This document shows, in pieces, positions 1 through 10,879 of a DNA stretch of 35,061 nucleotides; the first letter of the stretch is position 1; every line of letters begins with the position of its first letter. Where the stretch lies: contig DDSN01000125.1 of the NCBI GenBank assembly GCA_002343395.1, positions 5,032 to 40,092 on the forward strand, in the 5' to 3' direction. The position numbers were made by a program, and so were the translations under genes. This DNA is from Hyphomonadaceae bacterium UBA2389. Its GTDB lineage: Bacteria > Pseudomonadota > Alphaproteobacteria > Caulobacterales > Aquidulcibacteraceae. Below the pieces are notes generated by a model that worked only from the letters and a program-made list of their open reading frames with translations, ran no database searches and was not told where the DNA came from.

Positions 1-1
1 G

Positions 2-349
2 ATCACCGACCGCGCCAAGGACGTAATCAAGTCGGGCGGTGAATGGATCAGCTCGATCGACATTGAAAATATCGCCGTGGGCGCCGAGGGCGTCGCTTGC
101 GCGGCGGTGATCGGCGTGCGCCATCCAAAATGGGATGAGCGTCCCTTGTTGATCATTGAACCCAAGCCCGGCGCCAACCCCACGCGCGAGCAGCTGCTGG
201 GATTCCTGCAAGGCAAGATCGCCAAGTGGTGGATGCCCGACGATGTCGCGCTCGTGGAAAAAATCCCAATCGGTGCGACTGGAAAGATCAACAAGCTGGC
301 GCTGCGCGAGACCTTCAAGGACTACCAGCTGCCCTCAACGGGGGAGTAG
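2..349 (+). CDS. Acyl-CoA synthetase (AMP-forming), C-terminal end only
   Basis: The gene enters from the left edge and only its last ~115 codons are present. The reading frame opens with ITDRAKDVIKSGGEWIS, the hinge and start of the small C-terminal domain of the ANL (acyl-CoA/AMP ligase) superfamily. The catalytic lysine loop follows near the end (IPIGATGKINKLALRE). In this family the enzyme activates a carboxylic acid to acyl-AMP and then to acyl-CoA. The GGEWISS form is typical of medium/long-chain fatty acyl or DmdB-like methylthiopropionyl ligases, but the substrate pocket lies outside the window, so the substrate is unknown. The stop codon is at 347-349. A DUF1499 gene follows about 100 bases later on the same strand. 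Confidence 0.85.
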   Translation: MTDRAKDVIKSGGEWISSIDIENIAVGAEGVACAAVIGVRHPKWDERPLLIIEPKPGANPTREQLLGFLQGKIAKWWMPDDVALVEKIPIGATGKINKLALRETFKDYQLPSTGE

Positions 350-450
350 ACGCTCCCTCGCAAACGCGCGTCAGCGCGGGGGAGCGCCTACCAGACGAGC
401 ACGCTGCGCCAGCGCGTAAGATCGCGTCGGCGGATGGGCAGGGGAGCGGC

Positions 451-1224
451 ATGGGCAAGTTTCGTGATTTTATCGTGCGGGCGGCGTTGACGCTCTCATT
501 GCTTGTGCCGGTCTACTTCGCGGTGGCCGCGTTGGGCACGAAGTTCGGTCTGCTTGATTGGCGCATCGGCTTTGGGCTGATGACGTTCCGCTTCGGCATT
601 TTCGTGTTCGCGGGGGCGGCGGCCTTTGCGTTGCTGGCGCTGTTGGTCGCGCTTGTGGCGCCGCCGCGGCGCGGCGTGTTCGCTGCGCTTCTGGCGCTGG
701 CGATACCGGGCGCCGGCATGGGATACGGCGCCTACGTTCGCCAACAGGCGCAAGCCATCCCGCCGATCCACGACATCTCGACTGATCTCATCGATCCGCC
801 CGCGTTCTCGCAAGCGGTGGTCGCGGCGCGCGCGGCGGTTCCTGGCGGCAACGATCTCGATCTGCTCAACAAGCGGACTGGCGACGGGCGCGCATTCGTC
901 GACCTGCAACGAGAGGCTTATGGCGACATTCAACCGGTCTCGACGGCGCAATCGCCGCGCGCGGCGTTTGACGCCGCACTCGCCCTGGCTGAGACGCAAG
1001 GCTGGACGATTGCGCGCGCCGATGCAGCCGCCGGCGTGATCGAAGCGACGGCAACGACGTTTTGGTATGGGTTCACCGACGACATCGTCATTCGCGTACG
1101 TCCCGAGGGCGAGGGCGCTCGCGTCGACGCGCGTTCCGTCAGCCGGGTAGGGCGTTCCGATCTAGGCGCCAACGCGGCGCGACTGCGCCCTTATCTCGCC
1201 GAGCTGCGCGCGCGGCTTGCTTAG
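451..1224 (+). CDS. DUF1499 family membrane protein
   Basis: A 257-residue protein. The N-terminal ~115 residues contain about three hydrophobic segments (around residues 8-32, 43-68 and 74-95), so this part should sit in the inner membrane. The C-terminal ~150 residues match the DUF1499 pattern: DISTDLIDPP near the start of the soluble part, a Tyr-Gly-Asp-Ile-Gln-Pro stretch, an ATATTFWYGFTDD segment, and VDARSVSRVGRSDLGANAAR near the end. The function of DUF1499 is not established. The ATG at 451 was chosen because GGGGAG lies just upstream and the hydrophobic N-terminus begins there; the frame stays open further upstream but has no family resemblance. The gene ends 13 bases before the convergent metallo-hydrolase gene. 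Confidence 0.75.
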   Translation: MGKFRDFIVRAALTLSLLVPVYFAVAALGTKFGLLDWRIGFGLMTFRFGIFVFAGAAAFALLALLVALVAPPRRGVFAALLALAIPGAGMGYGAYVRQQAQAIPPIHDISTDLIDPPAFSQAVVAARAAVPGGNDLDLLNKRTGDGRAFVDLQREAYGDIQPVSTAQSPRAAFDAALALAETQGWTIARADAAAGVIEATATTFWYGFTDDIVIRVRPEGEGARVDARSVSRVGRSDLGANAARLRPYLAELRARLA

Positions 1225-1237
1225 GCGACGCGCGCGC

Positions 1238-2146
1238 TCAATCGCGCAGTGCGTAAAGGCTGTCGACGCAGGGTGGTCCGCCCATGCACTCGACCTGGCC
1301 AAGCTCGACCAGGCGAATCATGTGCGCAAGGACGGAGTGGCACGCCGCCGGATGGAGGCGCTTGTCGACGTCGGCGTACATCTCGGTCACCATGTCCTTG
1401 ATCAGTCTCTTGCCCGCGCGCAGTTGCGCCACGACCTGCCGCTCGCGCTCCAAGCGATGCTCCAGGTAGGCTTCCACGAAAGGACGCACCGCGCGAACCG
1501 GCGGGCCATGCGTGGGCCAGAGAATGTCGTAGTCGCGGTCACGCACCTTCGCGAGGCTCGCGAGATACGCCGACATATCGCCGTCCGGCGGCCCGATGAT
1601 CGACGTCGACCAGCCCATGATGTGATCGCCGGGGAAAAACGCGTTCTCCTCGAGCAACGCATACGACATGTGGTTGACCGTGTGTCCAGGCGTGGCGACC
1701 GCTTCGATTGTCCAATTCGGACCCCTGAAAATCTCTCCGTCGCGCGCGCCGCAGGCCGGCTCGAAACCGTGATCGTCGGCGGCTTCCAAGCGCAGCGTGT
1801 CGCAGTCGCTCGGCTTGGAGGGCGTCTTGTCGCCGTACACCATCGCGCCCGTGCGCGCGGCCAGCGGTTCAGCGCCTGGGGAGTGATCCATATGGCGGTG
1901 GGTGATGAAGATATGGGTGATCGTCTCGCCATCGACGGCACGCAGGATCGCGTCGATGTGCTCGGGGTTGTCGGGGCCAGGATCGATGACCGCGACGTCG
2001 CCACGGCCGACGATGTAGACGCCGGTGCCCTTGTAGGTGAAAGGGCCAGGATTGTTCGCGACAAGCCGGCGGATCAGCGGCGAAACTTGCTGCGCCGTCT
2101 CGTACTCAAAATCCATCTCGCGCACGAACGGGATTTTCGAAGCCAT
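1238..2146 (-). CDS. Metallo-beta-lactamase-fold hydrolase
   Basis: A 302-residue MBL-fold protein resembling LACTB2/glyoxalase-II-like hydrolases. The zinc motif THRHMDHSPG is complete (His83, His85, Asp87, His88). A later HTVNHMSY segment and FFPGDHIMGW supply the third histidine and the bridging aspartate, and WPTHGPP supplies the last histidine. A C-terminal winged-helix-like segment (about residues 230-302) is typical of LACTB2-type members. The family hydrolyses thioesters, lactones or RNA, and the substrate cannot be chosen from sequence. The ATG at 2146 is 18 bases after the stop of the upstream ATP-grasp-like gene, so the two are probably one transcription unit. No signal peptide is seen, so it should be cytoplasmic. 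Confidence 0.9.
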   Translation of the reverse strand: MASKIPFVREMDFEYETAQQVSPLIRRLVANNPGPFTYKGTGVYIVGRGDVAVIDPGPDNPEHIDAILRAVDGETITHIFITHRHMDHSPGAEPLAARTGAMVYGDKTPSKPSDCDTLRLEAADDHGFEPACGARDGEIFRGPNWTIEAVATPGHTVNHMSYALLEENAFFPGDHIMGWSTSIIGPPDGDMSAYLASLAKVRDRDYDILWPTHGPPVRAVRPFVEAYLEHRLERERQVVAQLRAGKRLIKDMVTEMYADVDKRLHPAACHSVLAHMIRLVELGQVECMGGPPCVDSLYALRD

Positions 2147-2164
2147 GCCGCGTGGTCCTAACCT

Positions 2165-3118
2165 TCAGGCGCCGAGTACGAACGCCCGGAACGCGTCGCG
2201 GAGCATACGCGTGGCCTTGATTTTATCGGGCAGATTGAGCGCGATCGGCGGGCCCATGTCTGTCTTGTTGGCGTCGACAATGTACAGCTTCCCATCCCCG
2301 CGATCGCGCAGCACGTCCACTCCGCCCCAGTCGAGGCCGATCTCTCGTGTGAACGCGCTGATCTGATCCATCTCCGCCGTGCTGAACACCTCCTCGGGCG
2401 AGCGCAACAGCACTTCCGTGTTCGTGTTGAGGAAGCGCTTGGTTACTTGGCGCCGCTTCAGGAAAACGCAAACCGGCTTGCCGCCGATCGTGCAGGTGCG
2501 CAGGTCTTCCACCAAATTGAGATCCGCCGGCATGCGATTGTCGACCACACGCTGGTATGTTCGCCCCGGCGCTCGCGCGGTTGGGCACTGCACGATATGG
2601 CCGTCGTGTGCGGCGTTGATTTCGGATTTCTCGACCGCGGGCCCCGCATGCGTCGTGGGATCAATCACAAGCGCTTGTCCAAAGGCTGCTTCGCTGGCCT
2701 TCGCCACCGTCGTTTTCGAAACGTCGCGGCAGTTGAAGTTCACAAGTTTGACGTCGGACCTAAGGCGCGTTGGAGGGTCGTTTGGGCTGTAGGTGGCGTC
2801 CTCGAATTGCATCACGACATCCGCCTGCGCGGGGTCGGTCGTGAGCTTGGCGCCGGCGGCGCGCGCGACCGCCCAAATCAAGTACCAGGGACGGGCGCGT
2901 TCTGGCGTGAAGTGAATGCTGAAATGCGGCGTCAGCGGCTCGATGCGCTGCGCAGCGAAGAAGAAGCGAAACCACGCTGTGACTTGCTTAATCACCGACG
3001 GCGAGTAAGGCACCCGCGCGCCTGTCTTACGCACCGTCAGCCCGGTGAGGCCGAATTCGAAGTCCTTCAGCCAGACGCGGCCGGAGGTCTGAAACACGCG
3101 CTGGGATGCGTCCGTCAT
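2165..3118 (-). CDS. ATP-grasp-like protein of unknown substrate
   Basis: A 317-residue soluble protein. The C-terminal third looks like the ATP-grasp catalytic region: an Asp-Trp-Gly-Gly-Val-Asp segment, then DGKLYIVDANKTDMGPP. There an Asp (VDA) and an Asn/Lys stretch occupy the place of the metal-binding Asp/Glu-x-Asn motif. The middle of the protein carries a basic KRRQVTKRF stretch that could lie at the nucleotide site. The canonical glycine-rich lid loop is not obvious, so the assignment rests on the C-terminal pattern. ATP-grasp enzymes join a carboxylate to an amine or thiol via an acyl-phosphate. It is first in a two-gene unit with the MBL hydrolase. A non-catalytic ATP-grasp relative is possible. 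Confidence 0.62.
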   Translation of the reverse strand: MTDASQRVFQTSGRVWLKDFEFGLTGLTVRKTGARVPYSPSVIKQVTAWFRFFFAAQRIEPLTPHFSIHFTPERARPWYLIWAVARAAGAKLTTDPAQADVVMQFEDATYSPNDPPTRLRSDVKLVNFNCRDVSKTTVAKASEAAFGQALVIDPTTHAGPAVEKSEINAAHDGHIVQCPTARAPGRTYQRVVDNRMPADLNLVEDLRTCTIGGKPVCVFLKRRQVTKRFLNTNTEVLLRSPEEVFSTAEMDQISAFTREIGLDWGGVDVLRDRGDGKLYIVDANKTDMGPPIALNLPDKIKATRMLRDAFRAFVLGA

Positions 3119-3160
3119 GGTTGACGCCTCCGCGGCCCGGCGCTTGCTACTCCTGTCGCG

Positions 3161-3274
3161 ATGGCCACGGCGTTTACCCTCTGCCTGTTTGCGTTGGACC
3201 GCGTTCGCACAGTTCTGCTGGCGCTGTCCTTGATCGTTCTCATCAAGATCGTGTGGACGCTGATTACGGCCTAG
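3161..3274 (+). CDS. Possible 37-residue single-pass membrane peptide
   Basis: A short open frame starts ATG at 3161 and stops TAG at 3272-3274, in the gap between two minus-strand genes. The product would be 37 residues with one strongly hydrophobic segment (roughly residues 17-35, VLLALSLIVLIKIVWTLIT) after a short N-terminal part containing Asp and Arg. This is the shape of bacterial small membrane proteins. Against it, there is no clear Shine-Dalgarno sequence upstream and the frame is short enough to arise by chance in GC-rich DNA. It is listed because the hydrophobic pattern is coherent and the frame fills an otherwise empty gap. Confidence 0.22.
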   Translation: MATAFTLCLFALDRVRTVLLALSLIVLIKIVWTLITA

Positions 3275-3280
3275 CGAAGG

Positions 3281-3715
3281 CTAGGGTTTCGGCGCCAGCG
3301 TCGTTAGAGCGTCCCTCGCTCCCTCCAGATCATACCCCGCCCGCGCGGCCAGCATGATGATTTCATCCGGCTGGCGAACGCCCGCGAGCGCTTGCGCCAT
3401 CGCCCACGCCATTATTGAGCGACGCCCGGTTCTGCAATAGGCGATCACAGGCCCTGTCGCCCCTTCCAGAAGGTCAGCGGTTTCGGCCACCACCCCGGGC
3501 GGGGGCGGCCCGACAAAGGCCAGGGTGTGGAAAGCGAGGCCCGCGGCCCGCGCGGCCTCCCGCATAATCTCATCGCTTGGCTGGCCGGGGTCCTCCCGCT
3601 CAGGCCGATTCTTAATCGCCAGGGTGAAGCCTTCCGCCGCGAGCCGCGCGAAATCGGCCGGATCGAGTTGGCCTGCGACAGCGAAGGTCGGGGTGACGTG
3701 TCGGATGTCGGACAT
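3281..3715 (-). CDS. BLH/TIGR01244-type DSP-rhodanese-like phosphatase or sulfurtransferase
   Basis: A 144-residue cytoplasmic protein. The active-site loop AYCRTGRRS (Cys94, Arg99) matches the TIGR01244 / beta-lactamase-hydrolase-like family, a small dual-specificity-phosphatase fold in which the loop reads CRTGTRS or CRSGTRS. The first half (GQLDPADFARLAAEGF, then IKNRPEREDPGQPS) is also characteristic. Relatives are fused to or neighbour sulfide-oxidising MBL proteins and are proposed to act in sulfur chemistry, but the reaction is not settled. I chose the ATG at 3715 because the family begins with a short lead to the first strand; the frame continues upstream without resemblance. It is transcribed away from the divergent oppB, 77 bases off. 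Confidence 0.8.
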   Translation of the reverse strand: MSDIRHVTPTFAVAGQLDPADFARLAAEGFTLAIKNRPEREDPGQPSDEIMREAARAAGLAFHTLAFVGPPPPGVVAETADLLEGATGPVIAYCRTGRRSIMAWAMAQALAGVRQPDEIIMLAARAGYDLEGARDALTTLAPKP

Positions 3716-3792
3716 GCCGCGCCACGTTGACACGGCTTTACAGGGAAGCAAGGTTCCGCCGCGTCGCCGGTTCGGCCTGTCAGGACGTTGGA

Positions 3793-4722
3793 ATGCTCGC
3801 CCAAGCCATCCGCCGGCTCATCTTCGCCGTTCCGACGCTTCTCGCCATCGTCGCCGCGGCGTTCGTGCTTATGCACGCCGCGCCCGGAGGGCCGTTCACC
3901 AAGGAACGGCAGATGCCACCGGAAATTGAGCGCCGGCTTGTGGAGAAATATGGCCTGGACCTGCCGGTGGAGCAGCAGCTGCTGAACTATCTCGGCGACT
4001 TGGCGCGAGGCGACCTGGGCCCCTCGATGACCTACAAGGACAAGGACGTTCTCGACATTATCGCCGAGGGCGCGCCCACCAGCGCTATCCTGGGCCTGAG
4101 CGCCATGGCGCTGGCCCTCCTGGTTGGCGGGGCGCTCGGCGTCATGGCCGCGCTGCGGCAAAACCGCGCCCAGGACTATGCGGTCATGGCGCTTGCGATC
4201 GCGGGGGTGTGCCTGCCGCCCCTTGTCGTGGGGCCGATCATGCAGCTCTTCTTCGGCGTGCAGTGGGGATTGTTGCCCTCGCAAGGGCTGCACCGTGACG
4301 AGTTCGGCTTGGTGTATTTGCTGCTGCCCGTGGTGACGCTGGCGCTGCCGCTGATCGCGATCGTTTCGAGACTGATGCGCGCCAGCATGATTGAAGCGCT
4401 GCGCTCCAACGCGATCCGCACCGCGCGCGCGAAGGGACTGCCGGAAGCGCAGGTAGTCTTGCGCCACGCCTTGCCGATCGCCTTGCTGCCGATCGTCTCT
4501 TACGCGGGACCGGCGTTGGCGGGGGTCATGGCCGGCTCGTTCGTAATTGAAACGGTGTTTCAGTTGCCGGGCGTCGGCAAGCAGTTCGTTCTCGCCGCCC
4601 AGCAGCGCGACTACACGCTCGTCATGGGGGTCGTGCTGATGTACTCGTTCCTGATCATCATGCTCAACCTCGCCGCGGACCTGCTCTATCGCGTGCTCGA
4701 TCCCAGGTCCCGAACCGCATGA
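3793..4722 (+). CDS. oppB: Oligopeptide ABC transporter permease OppB
   Basis: A 309-residue inner-membrane permease, close to the usual length of OppB (306 in E. coli). It opens with a transmembrane segment followed by MHAAPGGPFTKER, which matches the OppB N-terminal signature (APGSPFTGER). Also present are KYGLDLPVEQQ, GDLGPSMTYKD and the cytoplasmic EAA loop (RSNAIRTARAKGLPEAQVVL), followed by GSFVIETVFQLPGVGKQF. About six membrane spans are expected. With OppC it forms the channel that lets peptides bound by OppA into the cytoplasm using ATPase subunits. The start was placed at 3793 because it gives the family N-terminus. It overlaps oppC by 4 bases (ATGA), indicating translational coupling. 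Confidence 0.92.
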   Translation: MLAQAIRRLIFAVPTLLAIVAAAFVLMHAAPGGPFTKERQMPPEIERRLVEKYGLDLPVEQQLLNYLGDLARGDLGPSMTYKDKDVLDIIAEGAPTSAILGLSAMALALLVGGALGVMAALRQNRAQDYAVMALAIAGVCLPPLVVGPIMQLFFGVQWGLLPSQGLHRDEFGLVYLLLPVVTLALPLIAIVSRLMRASMIEALRSNAIRTARAKGLPEAQVVLRHALPIALLPIVSYAGPALAGVMAGSFVIETVFQLPGVGKQFVLAAQQRDYTLVMGVVLMYSFLIIMLNLAADLLYRVLDPRSRTA

Positions 4723-5627
4723 GCGACGTGCTTTTAGACGATGCGCCGACGCCGGCGCCGACCAAGGGGCGGTCGCTGTGGGACGACGCGCGCCGGCGCC
4801 TGATGCGCAACCCGGCCACGGTCGTCAGTCTCTATGTTGTTGCGCTGCTGGTGTTGCTGGCGGCGTTCGGCCCGGTGTTGTGGATCCACCAGTACGACAC
4901 GATTTTCCGCGACCGCGTGGCGATCGCGCCGACGCTTGAGAATTTGCATCTGTTCGGCACCGACACGGAAGGGCGCGACATGGTCGCGCGCACGCTGCTT
5001 GGCCTTCGCATTTCGCTGCTGGTCGGCCTGGCGGCCACCGCCGTGGCGCTGACCATCGGCGTGGTATGGGGCGCGATCGCGGGCTTCATCGGCGGCTGGC
5101 TCGACGATCTGATGATGCGGTTTGTCGACGTGCTCTACGCGATCCCGTTCGTGTTCTTCGTCATCGTGCTGATGACCGTGATCGATACTCCCGATCCCTT
5201 CGTTAAGCTGATGTGGATATTCGTCGCGATTGGCGCCGTCGAATGGCTGACGATGTCGCGCATCGTTCGCGGCCAGACGATCGCGTTGCGCAAGCGCGAG
5301 TTCGTGGAGGCGGCCCGCGCCGCCGGCGCCTCGCCGCTGCAAATCGTGTTTCGCCATATCGTGCCGAACGTGCTGGGACCGGTCGTCATTTTCGCGACGC
5401 TGAACATCCCCGTGATCATTTTGGCGGAGAGCTTCCTCTCCTTCATCGGATTAGGCGTTCAAGAGCCGCTCACCTCGCTCGGCCGGCTCATTTCCGACGG
5501 CGCGCGTCAGATGATCAACGCCCCCTGGATGCTGATTGTTCCAGCGCTGACCATGTTGTTGACGCTGCTCGCGCTCAACTTCCTCGGCGACGGCTTGCGC
5601 GACGCGCTCGACCCCAAGGAGCGCTAG
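4719..5627 (+). CDS. oppC: Oligopeptide ABC transporter permease OppC
   Basis: A 302-residue inner-membrane permease of the OppC/DppC type. It has the family's N-terminal cytoplasmic stretch SLWDDARRRLMRNPATVVSL leading into the first membrane span, a periplasmic segment ending HLFGTDTEGRDMVART, and the EAA loop EAARAAGASPLQIVFRHIVP followed by the last spans. The C-terminus has LNFLGDGLRDALDPKER, a near-invariant OppC ending. It partners OppB as the second half of the peptide channel. Its ATG overlaps the oppB stop codon. It ends 4 bases before a convergent minus-strand gene that separates it from oppA. No OppD or OppF ATPase gene lies in this window. Confidence 0.94.
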   Translation: MSDVLLDDAPTPAPTKGRSLWDDARRRLMRNPATVVSLYVVALLVLLAAFGPVLWIHQYDTIFRDRVAIAPTLENLHLFGTDTEGRDMVARTLLGLRISLLVGLAATAVALTIGVVWGAIAGFIGGWLDDLMMRFVDVLYAIPFVFFVIVLMTVIDTPDPFVKLMWIFVAIGAVEWLTMSRIVRGQTIALRKREFVEAARAAGASPLQIVFRHIVPNVLGPVVIFATLNIPVIILAESFLSFIGLGVQEPLTSLGRLISDGARQMINAPWMLIVPALTMLLTLLALNFLGDGLRDALDPKER

Positions 5628-5631
5628 CGCG

Positions 5632-6171
5632 CTATTGCGTGCGCCGCACCCTGAGCGCGGGGCCGCCGGCGCGCACTGACATGAGGAAGCTGCCGAGCGT
5701 CGCCCGCCGAATGGTCACCGCGCCGCCGGCGCGCGCGTTGCGCGGGCTCTCATTGTCGATCTGGGTCCAGACCTGTCCATTCGTCATCGTGAATGTCGCG
5801 GTGCCGTCGCGGCGCATGGCGACGCGCTCGATAACGAGCTCCATCTCGGCGACTTCCTCGATCACGGGGCGTGCGCTGTTTTCGCTGTCACCGCCGCGGA
5901 ACAAGCGCCCGAGACTGGGCAGGGAGAACCCAAAAGCGTCGCGTTCGAGCTCTTGCGCCTGCTGACGATCCACGGCGACGAGATTGCCGGTGGACTGCGC
6001 CTCGCGCAGGCGCCCGACCGCGGCGTCGTAGCAGGCGAGGCGCGCCGCTTCCTCGGTGACCGAGGCGCAGGCATAGACCTGATCCAGGACCCCCGGCGAT
6101 TGTTCAGGGGTCTGCGCCATGGCCCCGGTGCAGATTGCGATGAACCCAAGGCTGGTCAAGACGATGCGCAT
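5632..6171 (-). CDS. Exported protein of unknown function
   Basis: I do not recognise a named family. The product is 179 residues with a clear Sec signal peptide (MRIVLTSLGF, hydrophobic core, likely cleavage after AMA-Q near residue 20), so it is probably periplasmic. The mature start has VYACASVTEEAARLACYDAA. This two-cysteine pattern ending in RLACYD is seen in several short proteobacterial exported proteins, including some linked to type VI secretion (TagO/VasI-like), but it does not prove a role. The rest is a helical region, then a beta-rich C-terminus (TFTMTNGQVWTQIDN, ending RVRRTQ). The ATG at 6171 has a strong GGGAGGGGAG ribosome site. It lies antisense between oppC and oppA, which is an odd position. 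Confidence 0.75.
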   Translation of the reverse strand: MRIVLTSLGFIAICTGAMAQTPEQSPGVLDQVYACASVTEEAARLACYDAAVGRLREAQSTGNLVAVDRQQAQELERDAFGFSLPSLGRLFRGGDSENSARPVIEEVAEMELVIERVAMRRDGTATFTMTNGQVWTQIDNESPRNARAGGAVTIRRATLGSFLMSVRAGGPALRVRRTQ

Positions 6172-6261
6172 AAACTCCCCTCCCGTAGCAGGCCGGATCA
6201 ATTTAGAGTGGGGATTGGATTTGTCAGCTGGCATCGGCGCCAGACCGCGCGGGAGAGGAAT

Positions 6262-7883
6262 ATGGCGTTTTGGACAAGCCGGCGCAGTCTGCTCGCGGGG
6301 GCTGGCGGCTTAACTGCCTCGGCGTCGCTCGCTGGGTGCGCCAACGGGCGCATCGTCGGGTTCGACAAGGCGCGCCGCAGCCTCGATATCGCCAACTCCA
6401 GCGAACCTTTGTCATTGGACCCACACAAGGCGAGCGGCTCCTGGGAAAACAACATTCTGGGGAACATGTTCATCGGCCTCACCACCGAGGACGGGCAGGC
6501 GCGCCCGGTTCCCGGCATGGCCGAGCGCTGGGAGGTCAGCGATGACGGGTTGACCTGGACCTTCTCGCTGCGTCGCGCGACTTGGTCGGACGGCGAGGCC
6601 TGCGACGCGCACGATTTCGAGTACGCGTTCCGGCGTATCCTCAACCCGGAAAATCTCGCCGAATATGCGTCGATCTTGTACGTCATCAAGAATGCGCAGG
6701 CGGTGAATGCTGGCGAACTGCCGCCCGAGCGGGTGGGCGTGCGCGCCATTGACGATCTGACGCTCGAGATTCAGGTGGAGCACCCGGCGCCCTACCTTCC
6801 GCAAATTCTGAAACACTACACCGCTTACCCCGTGCCCAAGCATGTCGTGGAAGAGCATGGCGACGACTGGGTTCATCCAGACAACATCGTTGTGAACGGC
6901 CCGTTCAAGCTGCTGCGCTGGTGGTCGAACTACATTGTCCATCTTGATCGCAATCCGTCGTTTTTCGACAACGAGAACGTCGTTCTGGAGCACCTCTATT
7001 TTTATCCCGCCAATGACGTGAACGCTGCGGCGCGCAAGGTTATGAGTCGCGAGGCAGGCTGGTCGACACGGTTCCCGTCAAACCAGGTTGCGCAATTGCG
7101 CACCGCGTTGCCAGGCTTTGTGCGCGTGGCGCCGTATCTCACCGTGAACTATTTCTCCTTCAACCTGACGCGTCCGCCGTTCAATGACGTGCGCGTGCGG
7201 CAGGCGCTGGCGATGGCTTACGATCGAGAGTTCGTGGCGTCGCAGATTTACAAAACCGGCGAGCGCCCGGCCTATGCGTTCGTCGCCCCCGGCATCGCCG
7301 ACTATCCGGGGACCGCGCGGTATCGTTGGGCGGACACGCCCGTCGAGGAGCGCAAACGCGAGGCGGAGCGGCTGCTGCGCGCGGCGGGGTTCGGTCCGAA
7401 CAATCCGCTGCGGTTCGCATTTTCTCATCGCAACACCAGCGACAACCCGCGCGTCGCGGTTGTCGCGCAGAACGACTGGCGATCAATCGCGCCATGGGTG
7501 ATCGTCGAGCTTCAAGGCGTCGAGACGCAGGTGCATTACGCCAACTTGCGGGCGAAGAACTTTGAAGTCGGCGACGGCGGCTGGATCGCCGATTACAACG
7601 ACGCGAAGACTTATCTGTATCTCATGGAGACGCGCACGGGGCCGCAGAACTATCCGGGGTATTCAAATGCGGAATACGACCGGCTGATGCACGAGAGCGA
7701 TTTCGTGGTCGACGCCGCGGAGCGCGCCGCGATGATGCTTCAGGCCGAGCAACTCATGCTTGACGAGGCGCCGATCTGCACAAGCGTCGTCATCAACTCG
7801 CTCAATCTCGTCCACCCCGATCTCACCGGCTTCGAGGACAATCTCGAAGACATTCACCGCGCCCGCTGGTTCGGCATCAAAGC

Positions 7884-7887
<4 letters not shown>
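6262..7887 (+). CDS. oppA: Oligopeptide-binding lipoprotein OppA
   Basis: A 541-residue solute-binding protein of family SBP_bac_5. It starts MAFWTSRRSLLAGAGG with a twin-arginine pair and then a lipobox (SLAGC, Cys28), so it is predicted to be a lipid-anchored periplasmic protein, perhaps exported by Tat. Family marks include EPLSLDPHKASGSWENN, MAERWEVSDDGLTWTFSLR, the aromatic-rich NGPFKLLRWW, RPPFNDVRVRQALAMAYDR and the late GGWIADYNDAKTYL. OppA captures peptides and hands them to OppBC. The ATG at 6262 has GGGAGAGGAA just upstream. The gene is separated from oppBC by an antisense gene, so it probably has its own promoter in the 90-base gap 6172-6261. Its stop overlaps the convergent peptidase gene by 4 bases. 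Confidence 0.93.
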
Positions 7888-10048
<2,161 letters not shown>

Positions 10049-10052
<4 letters not shown>

Positions 10053-10879
10053 GTTAGCCGCATCAGCAAGGCGGTGGCGTCATCGCTTTTCTTGAAGCGG
10101 GGATGTCTGTCGCCGCCGGCGTCGGCGTTCTCGATGGCGCGCAGTTCGCGTCCCAGTTCCTGCAACCCCTTGGTCAGCGCCGCTTGCACCAACTCCCCCG
10201 CGCTGTAGACGCGGTAGCGATCGGTCAGAGCCGAGAAGCCGTCGGTCATGAACAGGATGTGCGCCGGACGGGCGAGCGTCCAGGAAAAGGCGCGCGCGTA
10301 ATCGGCGCAAGCGGGATCGAGGCAGAACGTCCAGCGCGATCCGGGACGGTTCAGGTCGGCGCGCATGCGCCGCAACATCTCGATCGTGTCGGTGCGGTGG
10401 AGGAGCGGCTTGTCCTTGTCGGTTTGGCGGGACGCAAGCGCGGTTTCATCGTCGGCCGCGTCGTTTGGGCCGCCGGCGTGGAAAGCGGCGCCGGCCGCGT
10501 CCAACGCGAAGATGCGGCTGTCTCCCAAGTCGCGCCCGTGAAGACCGCCGGGGGTCTCCTCGGCAATCAGCAGCGAGGATATCGGCGACTGCCAACGCTC
10601 GAACGCGGTCCCGCCGGTGATCGCGCCAAAGGCGCTGCTCGCGGCCATGCTCGCGGTCCGGATCGCGCCTTGAATGTCATGCGCGGCCGCGACGTGGAGC
10701 TGATCGCTTGCAAAGTGAGCGAGCCAGCTTGCGTCCGACGCAGCCTTCGAAAGCGGCGCGTCGTGCAGGTCGGTCGCGCCGTCAAGAACCCATGCGCGCG
10801 CGCCAGCGAAGCCAAGCACGTCATCGTTCTGCTTGCCGCGATCGCCCGCGAGGGAGATCGCCTCGACAAAGGTGAGCAT
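10049..10879 (-). CDS. PP2C-like serine/threonine phosphatase
   Basis: A 276-residue protein with the metal-binding motifs of the PP2C fold (PP2C_2 type): GDRGKQNDDVLGF near residues 12-24, WVLDGATDL with Asp33-Gly34, DLGDSRIFAL in the middle, LFMTDGFSAL later, and a C-terminal KKSDDATALLM with Asp266/Asp267. These aspartates hold the two metals that activate water for dephosphorylation of phospho-Ser/Thr. No membrane or sensor domain is present. I chose the ATG at 10879 because it starts directly before the first motif and overlaps the upstream MaoC stop codon as TAATG; its own stop overlaps the next gene. Such tight coupling suggests coordinated expression, but no partner kinase is seen nearby. 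Confidence 0.8.

Noticed and set aside
1217..2161. Long plus-strand open frame (~314 codons) opposite the MBL hydrolase
   Set aside because: Antisense shadow of a clearly conserved gene in GC-rich DNA; the product is Arg/His-rich with no family resemblance.
3445..4467. Minus-strand open frame of ~340 codons opposite oppB
   Set aside because: Shadow of oppB and of the DSP-like gene; composition is low-complexity, rich in His, Gln and Arg.
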